In this document: in pieces, positions 22,080 to 34,263 of the stretch
How the letters are laid out: every line of letters begins with the position of its first letter
Position numbering within the stretch: the stretch's first letter is position 1
From: Neurospora crassa OR74A
Taxonomy: Eukaryota > Ascomycota > Sordariomycetes > Sordariales > Sordariaceae
Direction of reading: 5' to 3'
NCBI RefSeq assembly: GCF_000182925.2
Contig: NC_026507.1
Span: 992,001 to 1,056,000 of the forward strand
Length of the DNA stretch: 64,000 nt
The notes under the pieces: model-generated
The model's input: the letters and a program-made list of their open reading frames with translations, nothing else
What the model was told of the DNA's origin: nothing
The model's database searches: none
Translations under genes and position numbers: made by a program

Positions 22080-24750
22080 AGCGAATAACCTAGGAGGCTA
22101 ACCCGAGGGTAGTCCGACTACTAATAATTATACTTTGAATTATATTAATATTAATACCGACGTCGAAGAGGCCAAACTACCTTCCTTTACTATTACCTAT
22201 CCAAATTTACTCTAAATAGAGAAGTAATTGATAACCCCCTCTATTAATAATTATAATAAAAATCGTACTTCCTTTAATTCCTCTACTTAAGACCTATCCG
22301 CCTTGTGAAAATGTATTGCTACTTAATAAAGTATATTTAATTGCCCCCCTCCTAAAGATAAAACCGAAGGACCCTTTAAGGAGGTATAATTACTATAATA
22401 TTATAAAACTTATTTTAATATTAAATTATTTCGTAACTTCTATAATAAAGTACTATCCAATTTATTAGCTATTAAACGAATATTGCTCAATACCAACGAA
22501 TTTAATAAGATAATCCCTATAATCCCTAATAAGTTTAACCCCGAAGTTAAAGACTTTATAGGCTTTATATTACAATAAATACGGGACCTCTATTTAATTA
22601 ATGTAGTATTAAAAATTAGTAATAAACGATTTGTTTTATCCTTCGATAATTTAATAAGAGACGTTATCGACCGTACTAATTATATAACGGATAATTTCAA
22701 AACTTATTACAGTTTTAAATATATTTATTTCTAATTGTTTATTAATAAAGGATAAAAATCGGCCGTTCTAGGATTGTAGAAGGGTATATTAACCTCTACC
22801 TAATTTACTAACCTATATAATTAAGATCCCGCTATAATATAGAATAAGATTCGCGTTCGTTTTGTATCCCTATAAACTTTTTATACTTCTATTAATAATT
22901 TGGTAGAAATAACGAGCTATATCGATACTATAGTTCGTAAAATACATTTTTTTATTATTTATTTTATTTAAAAAATAAAAGAATAGGATACTACTATTAT
23001 TCGTATTAAAAATGAATGCGATATAGTTATTATAACTTTATAAGGAGGTATTAACCTTTAAGGACGATTAGTAAATATAGAAATTATTTGCCGGCAATTA
23101 AAAGAAGATTTATATAAGGAATAGGAAAAAACTAAGCGCATTCGGCTCGCTTATAATAAATCCTTAACTGAGATAGTAAGTAATTACGATTTATAAATTG
23201 ATAAGAATATTAAGGTTTATATAGAGGGTTTTAATATATTAAGAACTACGAATTAAGTAGAGATTGCCCGTCTTAAGGGAAAGGTTAACGCCCTAATAGT
23301 TTAGTTCGATAATACTAAAATATATTATAAACCCTAATACAAATCTTTAAATTCTACTGCTAAGGCCGATAAGTCTGATAAATTTTATACTTATATTCTA
23401 GAGTTGGAACGTAATATTAATACTACGAATAATAAACTATTTTCCTTATACGAAGGAAAGAAGGCTACCGACCGTTTTATTGAATATTCCCGATAAAAAT
23501 TCGAAGAAGCCGAGGAAGAAATTATTAAATTAATAAAAAGTAATAAGCTATTTAAAAAATACTTATTAATTTAAGATATAGTAACGATTTAACCCCTCCT
23601 TATAGTATAGTTATTTATTAAAGACGATGGTTAGAAATTTACTAATAATTTTACTAGATTTACTCGAAACGACTTTTATTAAAAACGCTAGGTATATATC
23701 TCCCTTATTCGGGATATTATTAAAATTTTAAATAAAGTCTTAACCTTAATTTAACTACGCAACCCTACTAAATTAATTAAGGGTTCTTAGATTAATAATA
23801 TTCTTAATAGTAAAAAAAAAAATACTACTTACAAAGGAGGCTGAGTAGCCGGTACCGGTAATCCTAATTTATTGGACGAAGATACCGACTTAAATAAATT
23901 AAATAATTCTAATTATTAGAAATACAACCCTAATAAAGTATGTACTCCAAATAGTAATTCCCTTCGCTTAAATTCCAAATGCTTATTATATTCCTTTAAT
24001 AATTGTAATAAAAAGTCTATTAAAGTCCCTAATATTCCCCTCTTCTATAGAGAATTTAGTAAAGATAAAGTATTTTTCGAGATATAGTTATACTAAATAT
24101 ATAGAATATTAGAAATTAATGGAGACTATTTTACTATAGAACGTGTAGTATTTAATGTAATTGTTGGCCGCCTAAGTAGTAAAGCTATAGAAACTATACT
24201 CCCTTTCGTCTACGAATATAATAATAACCCCCTTCGATTAGCTATAATTAATTAATTATTAAATTATTTAAAAGAAAATTATTTTAATAAAAATACCGAG
24301 GAGAAGGCGAATATAGAATTTAAAAAGTTGGTTATAAGGGATACGAAATAGTTCTAAGATTTTAAAATTAAGTTTATATATTTAGTTAGAAAGGTTTATA
24401 TCCCTGTACATTACTAGAAAATTACTTTAAAGCGTAAACTCCCGAAGCAATTTCGTAACCCTACTACCGCAATATTTATCGATAAGATTAAGAATTTCGA
24501 AGCTTACTATATAATTATCCAATCTATTAATAAGAATTACTAATTAGATAGTATATTAACCTCGACTTCCTTGTTGTTAAGAAGGTTCTAATATAAGGGC
24601 CTAGGAACTAAAATAGCAGCCGCCGCTACTTCTAACCTAAGTAAAAATTGTTTACTAGGATCCTCGTTCTTCTATAAGAAATTTAATGTAGAAAAATATT
24701 GTTAATTCTAAATTAAAGGTAAGTATTTTATTTATAAAAAAAAAGGTTAC
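22080..24750 (+). pseudogene. Inner element gag-like region
   Basis: Plus-strand remnants rich in Lys, Asn and Glu lie between the 5' LTR and the protease. No capsid motif or intact zinc knuckle could be recognised after RIP, so the assignment is positional. Confidence 0.45.
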
Positions 24751-25142
24751 TAAGCTTCTAATTGCCTGGAACGCCCCCGTATAGAGAGAGTATTTAAAAA
24801 GTATAAAGCCTCTCAACTTAATACTATAATAACAGCCTTACCGAATATCCCTAATAGAATTTTAATTATTAATTCGGATTTAAAAGATTCTTTCGAAGAA
24901 AAGATTTTTAAAAACGCCTCCCTAGAGGATCCGAAAAACTAAATTCCCTAAAGTAAATAACTTCCTTCCTAAAAGAAATATTAATTATTAAAAAAAAAGA
25001 AGTAGAACTAAGAGAAGTCTTAATACTAATGTATTTTAATTATATAAAAACGACTTTCTAATTAAATAATTATTTAGGTAAGGGAACTTCTTTTCTAATT
25101 AAATATAATATAGTATAAAATAGATTATTAATTTCTATTATA

Positions 25143-25280
25143 AAAGCCTTAATCGATATAGGAATAGATGCTTATTTTATTATAAGTAATACTTTTATTA
25201 AGAAACTACAATATTTATATTTTAAGACTTATATAAATTTCGAACCTAGATACGTTATACTATATAAACGTTCTACGCCG
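25143..25280 (+). pseudogene. Inner element aspartic protease remnant
   Basis: The translation ALIDIGIDAYFIISNTF matches the retroviral-type protease active-site strand A-L-I-D-T/S-G-A-D-A-x-F-I. The Thr/Ser next to the catalytic Asp is now Ile (an ACA-type codon to ATA), a RIP-type substitution that removes the conserved triad. Confidence 0.75.
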
Positions 25281-26499
25281 GATATAATTAACCGAATATT
25301 AAAGGGGTACTTGAGTATTTAAGGATATAAGTTCTTTAATAAATAAATAATTATCCTACTAGGTTTAAATTGAAATATAATTGTTAGGCGTATATAGTTA
25401 GAACGATACTGTATATTTCCGAACTATTATAATAAATTATTATACTTTCCGGATTCGTTAATCCTAACCCCTAATATTTAAGATTTACTAATAAAATAAA
25501 TCGAACTATTAAAGGATTTCGAATATTAGAAGGATATAGAGTACTATAATATTTTAATAGTACGAGAAGATAAACGACGAATTAATAGAGTATTATTTTA
25601 AATAAACCGGGAGTAATAAAAAGAGAAGGATATAATTGAATTTGAAAAGATTATAGAGGAAATATAAAGTAGATTAATAGTAATTGGGGTAAAAGAAGAA
25701 GCCTATTTAGAAAATAGGGCTATAGAGTTTAATCTTCGTAATACCTCCCCCGAAGAGTAAGTGTTATAGAATCGAATCGCCGAATTCGAAGTAATCGCTC
25801 TATTAACGAATAATCCCTAAAAACTAATAATAACTCCTAATAATAGACTTCTACCCCCTAACTAAAAACCTAAGGAAATTTATACCGCTAAGCACTGTAC
25901 TAAAGGAATTGAGATCTCGCTTATTAAATAAATAGAGTAGGAGTTATTCGAAGGTATTAAATATAAATACGCCTCGGAGGAAGAAATATATTAAATAGAA
26001 TAGGCTATATAGAAAGTGAGATTTAGTAACCGACCCTTACTAGTGTACTTATTATTAAATAAATAAAATCCTTACCGCCTAAAGAAAATATTTAGTTAGG
26101 TAAAAGAAAGACCTTATAATATAATTATTATTAATATAATTGTATTTAAGTATTACCTATAGTAGGGAGTGTAAATAGAATTAATTAATTTATATAAAAT
26201 AAATAGCCTAATTAAAAGTATAATAAAGAAAGTTCTACCCTTAAATAATGAAGAATATTGTACTTTAATCCTAGAGAAGTTGCTACTGTAATATTACAAT
26301 TATATTAATATTTTTAATAAATATAATTTAGATATTCTACCGGAGCACCGGGATAAAGTCGATTACTAGATTATTTTAGAAGAAGGAAAATCTCCTAGGG
26401 ATTTAAGTTACAATTCGTTATATAAAATAATTCTAAAAAAATTAGAAGAATATTGAAAGTATATTATTAATAATTTTTAAAAAGGATTTATCGAAATTA

Positions 26500-27640
26500 A
26501 TTCCGCCCCTTAAGTAATACTTATCCTATTTGTTCTAAAGGTAAATAGAGGATTATAATTTTGTATTAATTACTGGAAATTAAATACCTTATTTAAAAAG
26601 GATTAATATTCCTTACTATTAATTAATAAAACCTTAGTTCGAATTAAATAAGCTAAAATCTTTACTAAGATTGATATTCGACAAACTTTCTATTGTATAC
26701 GAATATATCCTAACTATAAAAATTTAATAATATTCTGGATGAGATATAGATTGTATAAGTATAAAGTATTACTATTTAGATTTACTAGTGGATTATTATC
26801 TTTTTAATATTTTATTAATAATATTTTAATTAATTACTTTAATATATTCTATAGTGTATATATTAATAATATTCTAATCTACTTAAAAAACGTTTAGGAT
26901 TATAAAGACTATATCCGTAAGGTCCTAAACCGATTACGAAAAGCTAATTTATAAACGGATATTAAGAAATATAAATTTAGCGTAACGAAAACTAAATTCT
27001 TAAATTTCATTATTAGTGTAAACGGTATTACAATAAACCCGGAGAAAGTAACTATAATAGAGAATTAGAAGTAGCCTACTATAGTTAAAGGAGTTTAAGC
27101 GTTCCTTAGCTTTTATAATTTCTATTGGAAGTTTATTAAAGACTTTAATTGGATTACTAGGCCTTTATCCAACCTAATAAGAAAGGACTTACCCTTCTTA
27201 TAGATAAAATATTATAAAGAAGCTTTTAATATATTAAAGTATTTGTTATTAACCGCTCCTATATTAATATATTTCAATTATAAATAAGAGACTAAATTAG
27301 AAATTAATGCGTCTAACGGAGTATATGTAGGCGTAATGAATTAGAAATAGCCCGATAGCGATTAGTACCCGGTAGTATTCTATTCTAAAATAATAAGTCC
27401 GGTGGAATTAAATTACCCTATATATAATAAAGAATTATTAGTAGTTATTAAAGTATTAGAGTAATAGAAACCCGAATTAAAGGGAGTACGACCCTTTACT
27501 ATAATTACTAATTATTAAATTTTAGAATTCTTTGGAAGTAAAAGGATACTTAATAGCTAGTAAATCCGTTAGTTGGAATTATTATTGGAATATTAATTTC
27601 GTATAATTTATTGATTAAGGAAGGAGAATATTGTGGTAGA
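26500..27640 (+). pseudogene. Inner element reverse transcriptase and RNase H
   Basis: The RT reads YSLPLINKTLVRIK.AKIFTKIDI, then RFTSGLLSF.YFIN, YINNILIYLKN (YINN at 26859-26870) and FLSFYNFYWKFIKDF. RNase H follows with LEINASNGVYVGV and NYPIYNKELLVVI, then the link to integrase beginning YRLRKENIVVDALSRKL near 27.6 kb. The catalytic YIDD has become YINN. Confidence 0.92.
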
Positions 27641-27779
27641 TGCGTTGTCCCGAAAATTAAAGGATTTAAAGACTATTAAGGCTAAGAAGGAAGACTAGTA
27701 TATTCTACGATTTTTAAAACCGAATAAAGAAGGATATTTAGTATTCGCTAGAGATAAGGAGGATATTAATGTAATTGAA

Positions 27780-29340
27780 TTAAATATGATTCTATTAATA
27801 AGTTCGGTATATATTAATAGACGCTATACTAACTTAGCGTTAGTAACTATAGTAAATACTTTATTAGGGATTACTTTAATAAATAGAATCCTATATTTAA
27901 ACCGGATTGCGCTATCCTTATCGATTTATTGAAAAAAAGCGGCCCGGGTAAATTCGTTGTTTATAATAGATAATAGACTGTTTTATTGTAAAGATAAATT
28001 AATAGTCCTAAAAGACGAAGACTATTGTACCTATTTACTCTAAGAAATATATTACTAACTACCTATCGTTTATCCTAGGAAAGTAAAAATACGGAAATTA
28101 GTATAAAAATAATACTAATAATTAACTATAATTTTAGATACTAATTGGTATATAGCTAATTATTAGGATTGTAGGGCATTAAAGTACCCGAAAGATAAAA
28201 TACTGGGGAAATTATATTCTATTCCGGTCCGAAATGGCCGGTTATAGTAGAGTATAGTAGTAGATTTTAAATTTATACCTACTAATAGGAATAGATATAA
28301 TAATATATTAGTAATAGTAGACCGGTTTTTTAAAATATTATAGTATATACTATGTAAAAATATGGTAATAGTAAGGCAAACGGCGGAAATGTACTATTAG
28401 GGCCTATACTGAGTCTTTAAATGCCTAAATAAAGTAATTAATAATAGAAGCCTTCAATTTATTTTTAATTTTATATAAAAGGTCGCTAAATTACTAGGAG
28501 TTACGTAAAAATTCAATAGCCTGGGCTATTCCTAGACGGTTATTTAAATAGAGGTAATAAATTAATATTTAAATTAGAGGTTGCGGCTATTTATTAATTA
28601 TAATTAGGATAATTAGTCTACGGCCCTACTAATATTAGATTTAGCCTAATCTATATTACTTTATAAGAATTTAAACGGCTTATCTCCCTACGAGGTAATT
28701 ATAGGATACCTAATACTAATTTCTTTTAATTAGCAAAATCGTACTAAATTAGTAAAGTTACTAGCGAAAGAATAAATAAATAGAGTAAAAGTTTAATAAA
28801 TAGCGGAGATTCTATAATTATACTGAGAAGTAGCTTTAAAAGTAATTAATAAAGTGTAGGAAAAATAGACGATATAGGCCAACTGCTATCGCTACAATCC
28901 TAATTTCGTAGTAGGAAACAAAATGTTTATTATAAAGAAGAATTAATCGATAAATCGCCCTAACGATAAACTAGATTTCCCTTTAATACGAATCTTATAT
29001 TGAATTAAAGTTATAAAAGGGTATTCCTACGAATTAGAGCTGCTATTGTTGTAGTGGGGTTATAAAGTATTTTATACTAAGAGACTACGTAAAGACGAGG
29101 CTAACCTTCTACCGAATTAAGTAAAAAAAAACCTAATAAGTAAAATTATTAATAGAACTGAGGAGGAATAGGAAGTATATAAAGTACTATTGTTAAAAGT
29201 AATAAATAGTAAATTATAGTACTAAGTAGAATAGCGAAGATAGGATCCGGATTTTAAATAGTATTTAGTAGAAGGATTTAAAAATACGGTGGAGGAATTG
29301 AAATGCTACTATAAAGAATACCCGGAGAAACCGAATCCCC
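27780..29340 (+). pseudogene. Inner element integrase with C-terminal chromodomain
   Basis: The catalytic-core region reads SIVVDFKFIPTNRNRYNNIL (the first Asp survives) and continues to the SPYEVIIGY segment typical of gypsy integrases. The C-terminal part at about 29159-29340 reads EVYKVLLLKVINSKL.Y.VE, then DPDFK.YLVEGFKN, the layout of a chromovirus chromodomain, followed by a Glu/Lys/Pro tail. In living relatives the chromodomain directs insertion into H3K9-methylated heterochromatin. Confidence 0.8.
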
Positions 29341-29685
29341 TAAAATAATTACTATAATAGCTACGTAGAATTTATAATAACCATTCTGACGATAATACGC
29401 TAATATTAGTAAGAAGGATAATACGAAGGAGATAGATTTAAAAATATTAAGGGAGGAATAGAATATCTAGAGGAATATTATAAATAGAAGAATTATTAAA
29501 ATTATTAATAAATTAATAACGATCGTAGAATTGGTAGATAACGTAGTAGAACTACAATCCCTACCCCGAGGGTAGATATATTTAGAAAGCGAAGCGTTGT
29601 AGGTTCAAAACAGGCTTGCGTTAAAATTTTTTTTCTTTCTTTTTTATGTATTATAGACTCTTTCGGCTCTAGGGCTAAGCCTTAA

Positions 29686-29702
29686 TCGGGGGGGGAGGGT
29701 AA
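29686..29702 (+). other. Polypurine tract of the inner element
   Basis: A GGGGGGGGAGGG run lies directly before the 3' LTR at 29703, where a plus-strand primer for reverse transcription is expected. Confidence 0.8.
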
Positions 29703-29953
29703 TATTATAACTTAGAACTATAACCCCTAGTTAGGACGGGTTACGTAACGGCGCGCTGCCTTTACAGCGTATACCGCCTTCGCGGTACGGACTATATAAG
29801 TAAAGAGGAGACTAGCGCACACTATAAAACCTCGTACAGCCAGCCCACCTTTCTACCTTTCCCTTTTTCTTTCTTTAACTTTAATATTATATTTGAATTG
29901 CACTACAACCCATCTTGAGCTGGCTTACTCTCGTGATTGTATGCGCTCTCACA
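29703..29953 (+). repeat. 3' LTR of the inner retrotransposon (251 bp)
   Basis: Full-length partner of 21583-21833. The inward half is RIP-altered (for example ggttacgtaacggcgcgctg against ggtcacgtgacggcgcgccg). The outward half keeps TpG/CpA and ends CTCTCACA, followed by the GCACT duplication. Confidence 0.95.
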
Positions 29954-29958
29954 GCACT

Positions 29959-32120
29959 AACCGGTAAAGGAATCCCATTTAAATAATTAATAGTATATAA
30001 AGAAGTATTCTAACTATTTAAGACTCTATTTACTCGAACGCTTATATTTACTAAATAGGACCCTAAGCGTTTAATATTTTTAAAAGTTAATTATAATAGA
30101 TTTACTCTCGGGGGTTATTTAATATAAGAAGTAGACGGCCAACGGCGTATAGTAGCCTTTTATTTAAAGAAATTGAAGCTAGTAGAATATAACTATTCTA
30201 TTTACAATAAAGAGATATTAGTAATTATTAATTACTTGCAAGAATAGCAAATTGAATTACGCAATTACAATAATTTTACCATCCTAACTAATTACTATAA
30301 CCTAGAATACTTTATAATTTAGTAATATCTATTTAAATAGTAAGTCTGCTAAGTTAAATATTTTTCTAAATTCTCTTTCGAATTCTAATATCGGCCGGGT
30401 AAAGAAGCGGTAGTACTAAATACGTTATTTCGGAGGGAGTAAGACCGCCCTACTAAAAATAATAGAGAAGTTTAAAATTTCTAATTCATTCTCAAGTCCG
30501 CCTTATACAATTATATTTATATTTTAGTAATAAATCTTTAGGGTTTTTAAATAATTCGGAAGAAGGGTATAAAAGTTTTTAAAAATCCGGATTTATAATA
30601 ATTCTAGGACTCTATAATAGGAAGGGACGCTATATATTAGTAAGTCCTCGAAATAGTAAAGAACGACGCAAAGGATTTACTTCCCTTTTTTAAATTCAAA
30701 GTTTAAATAGCTAACTACTCTATTAATAACCTTAGGCGTTTAAAATATTAAGGGAGGCTATAGATCCCCGGGTACCTAGTAACTACTAAAGTAAAAATTG
30801 TAAAATTATTTAATATTAATTAAAAATTTAATATATTCTATACCCGTATTATCCAAATTACGTACGACTTTTAAATATTCGAGTACTCTAGTAGAGAAGG
30901 TACTATTACAACCCTAGTCCGTTACTTCTACTAACTATTATTCGGAATTTATATAAGGTAATTCCTATATAACTATTATATATATAGCTCCATTAAGTAT
31001 TAGAGAGCCTAGAGGAAGGGGTTATTCTAATTAATATTAATATTAGATTAATTCTTCCGAAAGGTTTAAATAAACTTTATTATAAATTTTCCGTTAATTA
31101 GAGGCAATACTTACCTATTTGTTATTAAAGACCGCTTTAGTAAGAATGTAATATTAGAACTAATATTATTAATGAATGCCGAAATTTATATTAAGAAATT
31201 TATAAACTACTTTGTAAAGTATTATAAATAATTATAATTTATAATTAATAACCGGGGTTTTAATTAGATTAGGCAATTCTAAAGTAAATTCTATAAACTA
31301 CTTAGAATTAAGCAGCTTCTTAATACCGTTTATTATCCCCAAACTAATAGTAGCTTAGAATAAATAAATTAAGAAGTATAAACCTTCTTAAGAGTATATA
31401 TTAATTGGGCTTAAGATAACTAGTATAAATAGTACCTATTAGCGTAGTTCGCTATTAATAACTATATTAATACTTCAATCGGTATATCTCCTTTCTTTAT
31501 AATTTACGGATTTGACTTAAAGTTAATAATTCTAATAGTCCCTGAAATTATTGGAGACTCCTATATACCCATCGACATTTAAGCTTAATAATTTATTGAA
31601 AAGCTATTGTAAATTATAGATTTATATTAAATTATAATAGCTATAGCGGTTTAGGAATAAGAGAGGTTTACTAACCGTAGCCGTTAGCCGGTAGAGAGGT
31701 TCTAAATCGGTAATAAGGTATAATTTAACTTTAAGAATTATATTTTACTAAAACTTAAGAAGAAGTTAGATTAGTTATACACTAAGTATATAGTTTCAAA
31801 AATACTCTTACCTCTAATTGTAGAGCTTTCGGGCTTTCTAAATAACGTTTATAACGTCTTTTATATTAATTTCCTTTAATAGGCTATTAAAAATCCCCTA
31901 TCGGGTTAAATTATAGCCGACGAATAATTATCGCCGGTAGTTATAGAAAGAGAGAAAAAGTATTATATAAAAAAAATCCTATACGTTAGAAAGCCCCTAA
32001 TTAAACAGATAACCTTCGTAAAGTAGAAAGGATATTATAAACCTTTATAATATTAATTTAAAGACTTTTAAAATATTAAAGTACTCGAATTCTTCGAAAA
32101 GTAATATAGGGACGTTCGAA
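29959..32120 (+). pseudogene. Outer element RNase H, integrase and chromodomain
   Basis: It resumes the pol frame broken at 21577. RNase H includes GGYLI.EVDGQRRIVAFYLK and EYNYSIYNKEIL. The integrase core reads INFIINFPLIRGNTYLFVIK, then INNRGFN.IRQF, and TVYYPQTNSSLE. The first two catalytic Asp positions are Asn, while the Glu survives. Near 31950-32105 the product EKYYIKKILYVRK..ITFVK.KGYYKPL..F.DF has the fold order of a chromodomain. Substitutions and stops are those expected of RIP. Confidence 0.88.
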
Positions 32121-32239
32121 TTAATAATAGATTATTAAATAAATTTATAAAAGGAGAAATATTAGTAGAATAAAAAAAGTAAGTAAAATTAGTACTTAGA
32201 GGTAAAAAATGTAATTATTAATTTAAAATATCGCTAATA

Positions 32240-33700
32240 CTAGCCTACTATATTTAAAACTCTCTAATATCTAACGCCGCCCTAGTACCCAACCTAACTA
32301 TATTATTTAAAAATAATAATATTATAATTATACTACTATAGGGAACCTATAATCTCCTCCTCTTCTTTGGAGGAGAGGTAATTTCTTTTACCGAATCCAA
32401 AAACCGAATTACTTTCTTTAACCGAATCTTCTCTTCGGGGGTCTCCCCCTCTTACTATACTATTTCTATTAACGCTACCAAATCCTCCTCTAATACCTAA
32501 ATATTTATTACCCCCTCCCCTAATTCCTCTTCCTCCTTTAATTCCCTAATACCTACTACCTCCTTTTTATTAAATAATATATTTAAACGAATATACAATT
32601 CCTCCTCCCCCAATAATACCCTATTTTCCTTTATTAATTTATACTACTCTTCTAACTTTCTAATACGAACCTCTAACTCTACGACCGTTTTACTAAAAAT
32701 AGTACCCACCGCCCCGGCTGCTACCCTTTCTTAGAAGGATTAAACTATTCTAAATATTCGAATATTAATCTTAGTAATAAAGGTATTTAAGTAAATAGTA
32801 GCTATAATAATAGCGTATTTAGTATCCCGGGTAAACTCTACAATAATATTTACTAAAGCAATCGATTTATAATTAGTTAAGGATAATTTAATAAATAATA
32901 ACAATTATAAAATTATTAAACTACTCTAATTTATACAAAGAACCCTAAAACTCTCCTCTAGAACCTCTAATCTCTTAAGTATTATAATTAAAATTAGGGC
33001 TAAGGACGAAGAAATGTCCGGAATTGTAATTAGAAGTACTATAATAGTAGAAAAGGGGGCTGGCGGCGTTTTACTAACGGAGTAATTAAATATAAAGTAA
33101 ACGGTATTTTTAAAATTAAATTAGTAGTTAAAATAGAATAAAAGGATTCGAGGAAATTTATAGAATTATATAACCTTCGGCCGTTAATTACTTAAAATTT
33201 CGAACTAAAACTACTATATATTAAAAAAATTAGTAAAATAGAACCTTACTACTTAAGTAGCCCTCTTCCAATTAGGAGGAATATTATTCCTAAATAGTAG
33301 AGGGCTGCCGCTAGTAGGTAGTAAAATTTTTAGAATATATATAAAGTACGTAACAACCTTTACCCTTATTAGGTACGTAAGTGCTATAATCCCCTAATAT
33401 TATATAATAGGAATATTAAGTAGCTATAATACCCTTAATAAGGGCTTTAGTAAATTTATAGTAGCCGCCGCTACCGCCGCCGCTACTATTAAGGGTTTAG
33501 AATATTAGAGAAACTAGTATAGCGGGAGTTAAAGTAGGTGTAATAGTAGGAGCTGGCGTAGGCGTTAAAGTAGTAGTAATAGTAAGTATAAGAATAGTAG
33601 TAGCTAGTGTAGGAGCGGGCGTAGGAGCGGGCGTAGGCGCGGGAATAGGTATAAGTATAGGCGTAAGGACGGGTATAAGCGTAAGAATAGTTATAGCCAG
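32240..33700 (-). pseudogene. Antisense open frame behind integrase in the outer element
   Basis: On the minus strand, after the pol region and before the 3' LTR, a long degraded frame is visible. About 32720-32340 encodes a Glu/Leu/Lys-rich helical product (VVELEVRIRKLEE, ELKEEEELGEGV, VLEEDLVALIE) ending in a basic PPKKRRR motif like a nuclear localisation signal. About 33690-33520 contains 12-base GGAGCGGGCGTA-type tandem units that would encode Pro/Ala/Thr repeats. In-frame stops are explained by CAG/CAA/TGG conversion. It is not part of standard gag-pol. Its function is unknown. It could be an acquired host-type gene or an extra structural ORF. Confidence 0.55.
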
Positions 33701-33928
33701 GCAGTAACGAATTAAAGTAGTAGGTTAGAGCCTAAAAGGATTTTAATTAGAATTAATACTATAATTAAAGGTTAATAATAGGTATTTAAAGGCATTCTAA
33801 AGCGGAATTAAGAATATATATATAATATAGTTATAATTATTCGTTGAAGGAGTAAGAAGGAGAGTATAAATAGTAGAGGGGTAAGATAAGGGTAATATAA
33901 ATATTAATTATAGTATGCAATTATAGTT

Positions 33929-33950
33929 GGAGGGAGAAGGGGGAGGTTAA
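33929..33950 (+). other. Polypurine tract of the outer element
   Basis: A GGAGGGAGAAGGGGGAGG run lies immediately before the 3' LTR at 33951, in the expected position for plus-strand priming. Confidence 0.75.
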
Positions 33951-34258
33951 TATTATAGGACTGGCGTCCGACTAAATATTTGGCTTTAATTAACTAGATT
34001 TAAATATTAAGACGGTAGCTAGTATTAAGATTGTTCTAGCTAACTCGGGCTACGGTACTAAACTTCCAGCACCCGGTCTTCTAGAGTATTCTTTAGCTGC
34101 CTTAGGCTACAAGGTAGCTACTAGAGAGAGTGTACGGCTATTTAAACTCTAGTACTCGAGCGACCTGGAGGGTAGCGTTTTATCCTTTCTTTCTTCGTAA
34201 AACCTTAATATACACATATAAGGCTAGCACCTACGTATTGCTCTACTGTCCCCTTATA
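33951..34258 (+). repeat. 3' LTR of the outer retrotransposon (308 bp)
   Basis: Partner of 18313-18620. The first third is strongly RIP-altered; the last third keeps CpA/TpG words such as gctctactgtcccc. TTTAA follows at 34259-34263. Confidence 0.95.
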
Positions 34259-34263
34259 TTTAA

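Larger units (their letters stand above)
21583..29953 (+). mobile_element. Inner Ty3/gypsy chromodomain retrotransposon, RIP-degraded
   Basis: An 8371 bp element with 251 bp LTRs at 21583-21833 and 29703-29953 lies within the pol gene of the outer element. Order on the plus strand: gag-like about 22.1-24.7 kb, aspartic protease about 25.1 kb, reverse transcriptase about 26.5-27.1 kb, RNase H about 27.1-27.65 kb, integrase about 27.8-28.9 kb, chromodomain about 29.16-29.34 kb, polypurine tract just before the 3' LTR. It belongs to a different lineage from the outer element: the LTR, RT and chromodomain sequences differ. It is inactive, with many stops and catalytic substitutions. Confidence 0.94.
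18313..34258 (+). mobile_element. Outer Ty3/gypsy chromodomain retrotransposon, RIP-degraded and interrupted
   Basis: Two 308 bp direct repeats (18313-18620, 33951-34258) with ends derived from TG..CA flank a degraded gag-pol on the plus strand; about 7.6 kb is native once the 8.4 kb nested insert is removed. Recognisable order: gag-like region about 18.9-20.0 kb, protease-like about 20.1-20.3 kb, reverse transcriptase about 20.8-21.58 kb, then after the insertion RNase H about 29.96-30.45 kb, integrase about 30.6-31.7 kb, and chromodomain about 31.95-32.10 kb. The pol order RT-RH-IN with a C-terminal chromodomain defines a chromovirus. Many in-frame stops and lost catalytic residues make it inactive. 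Behind the integrase lies an extra minus-strand open frame. Confidence 0.93.
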
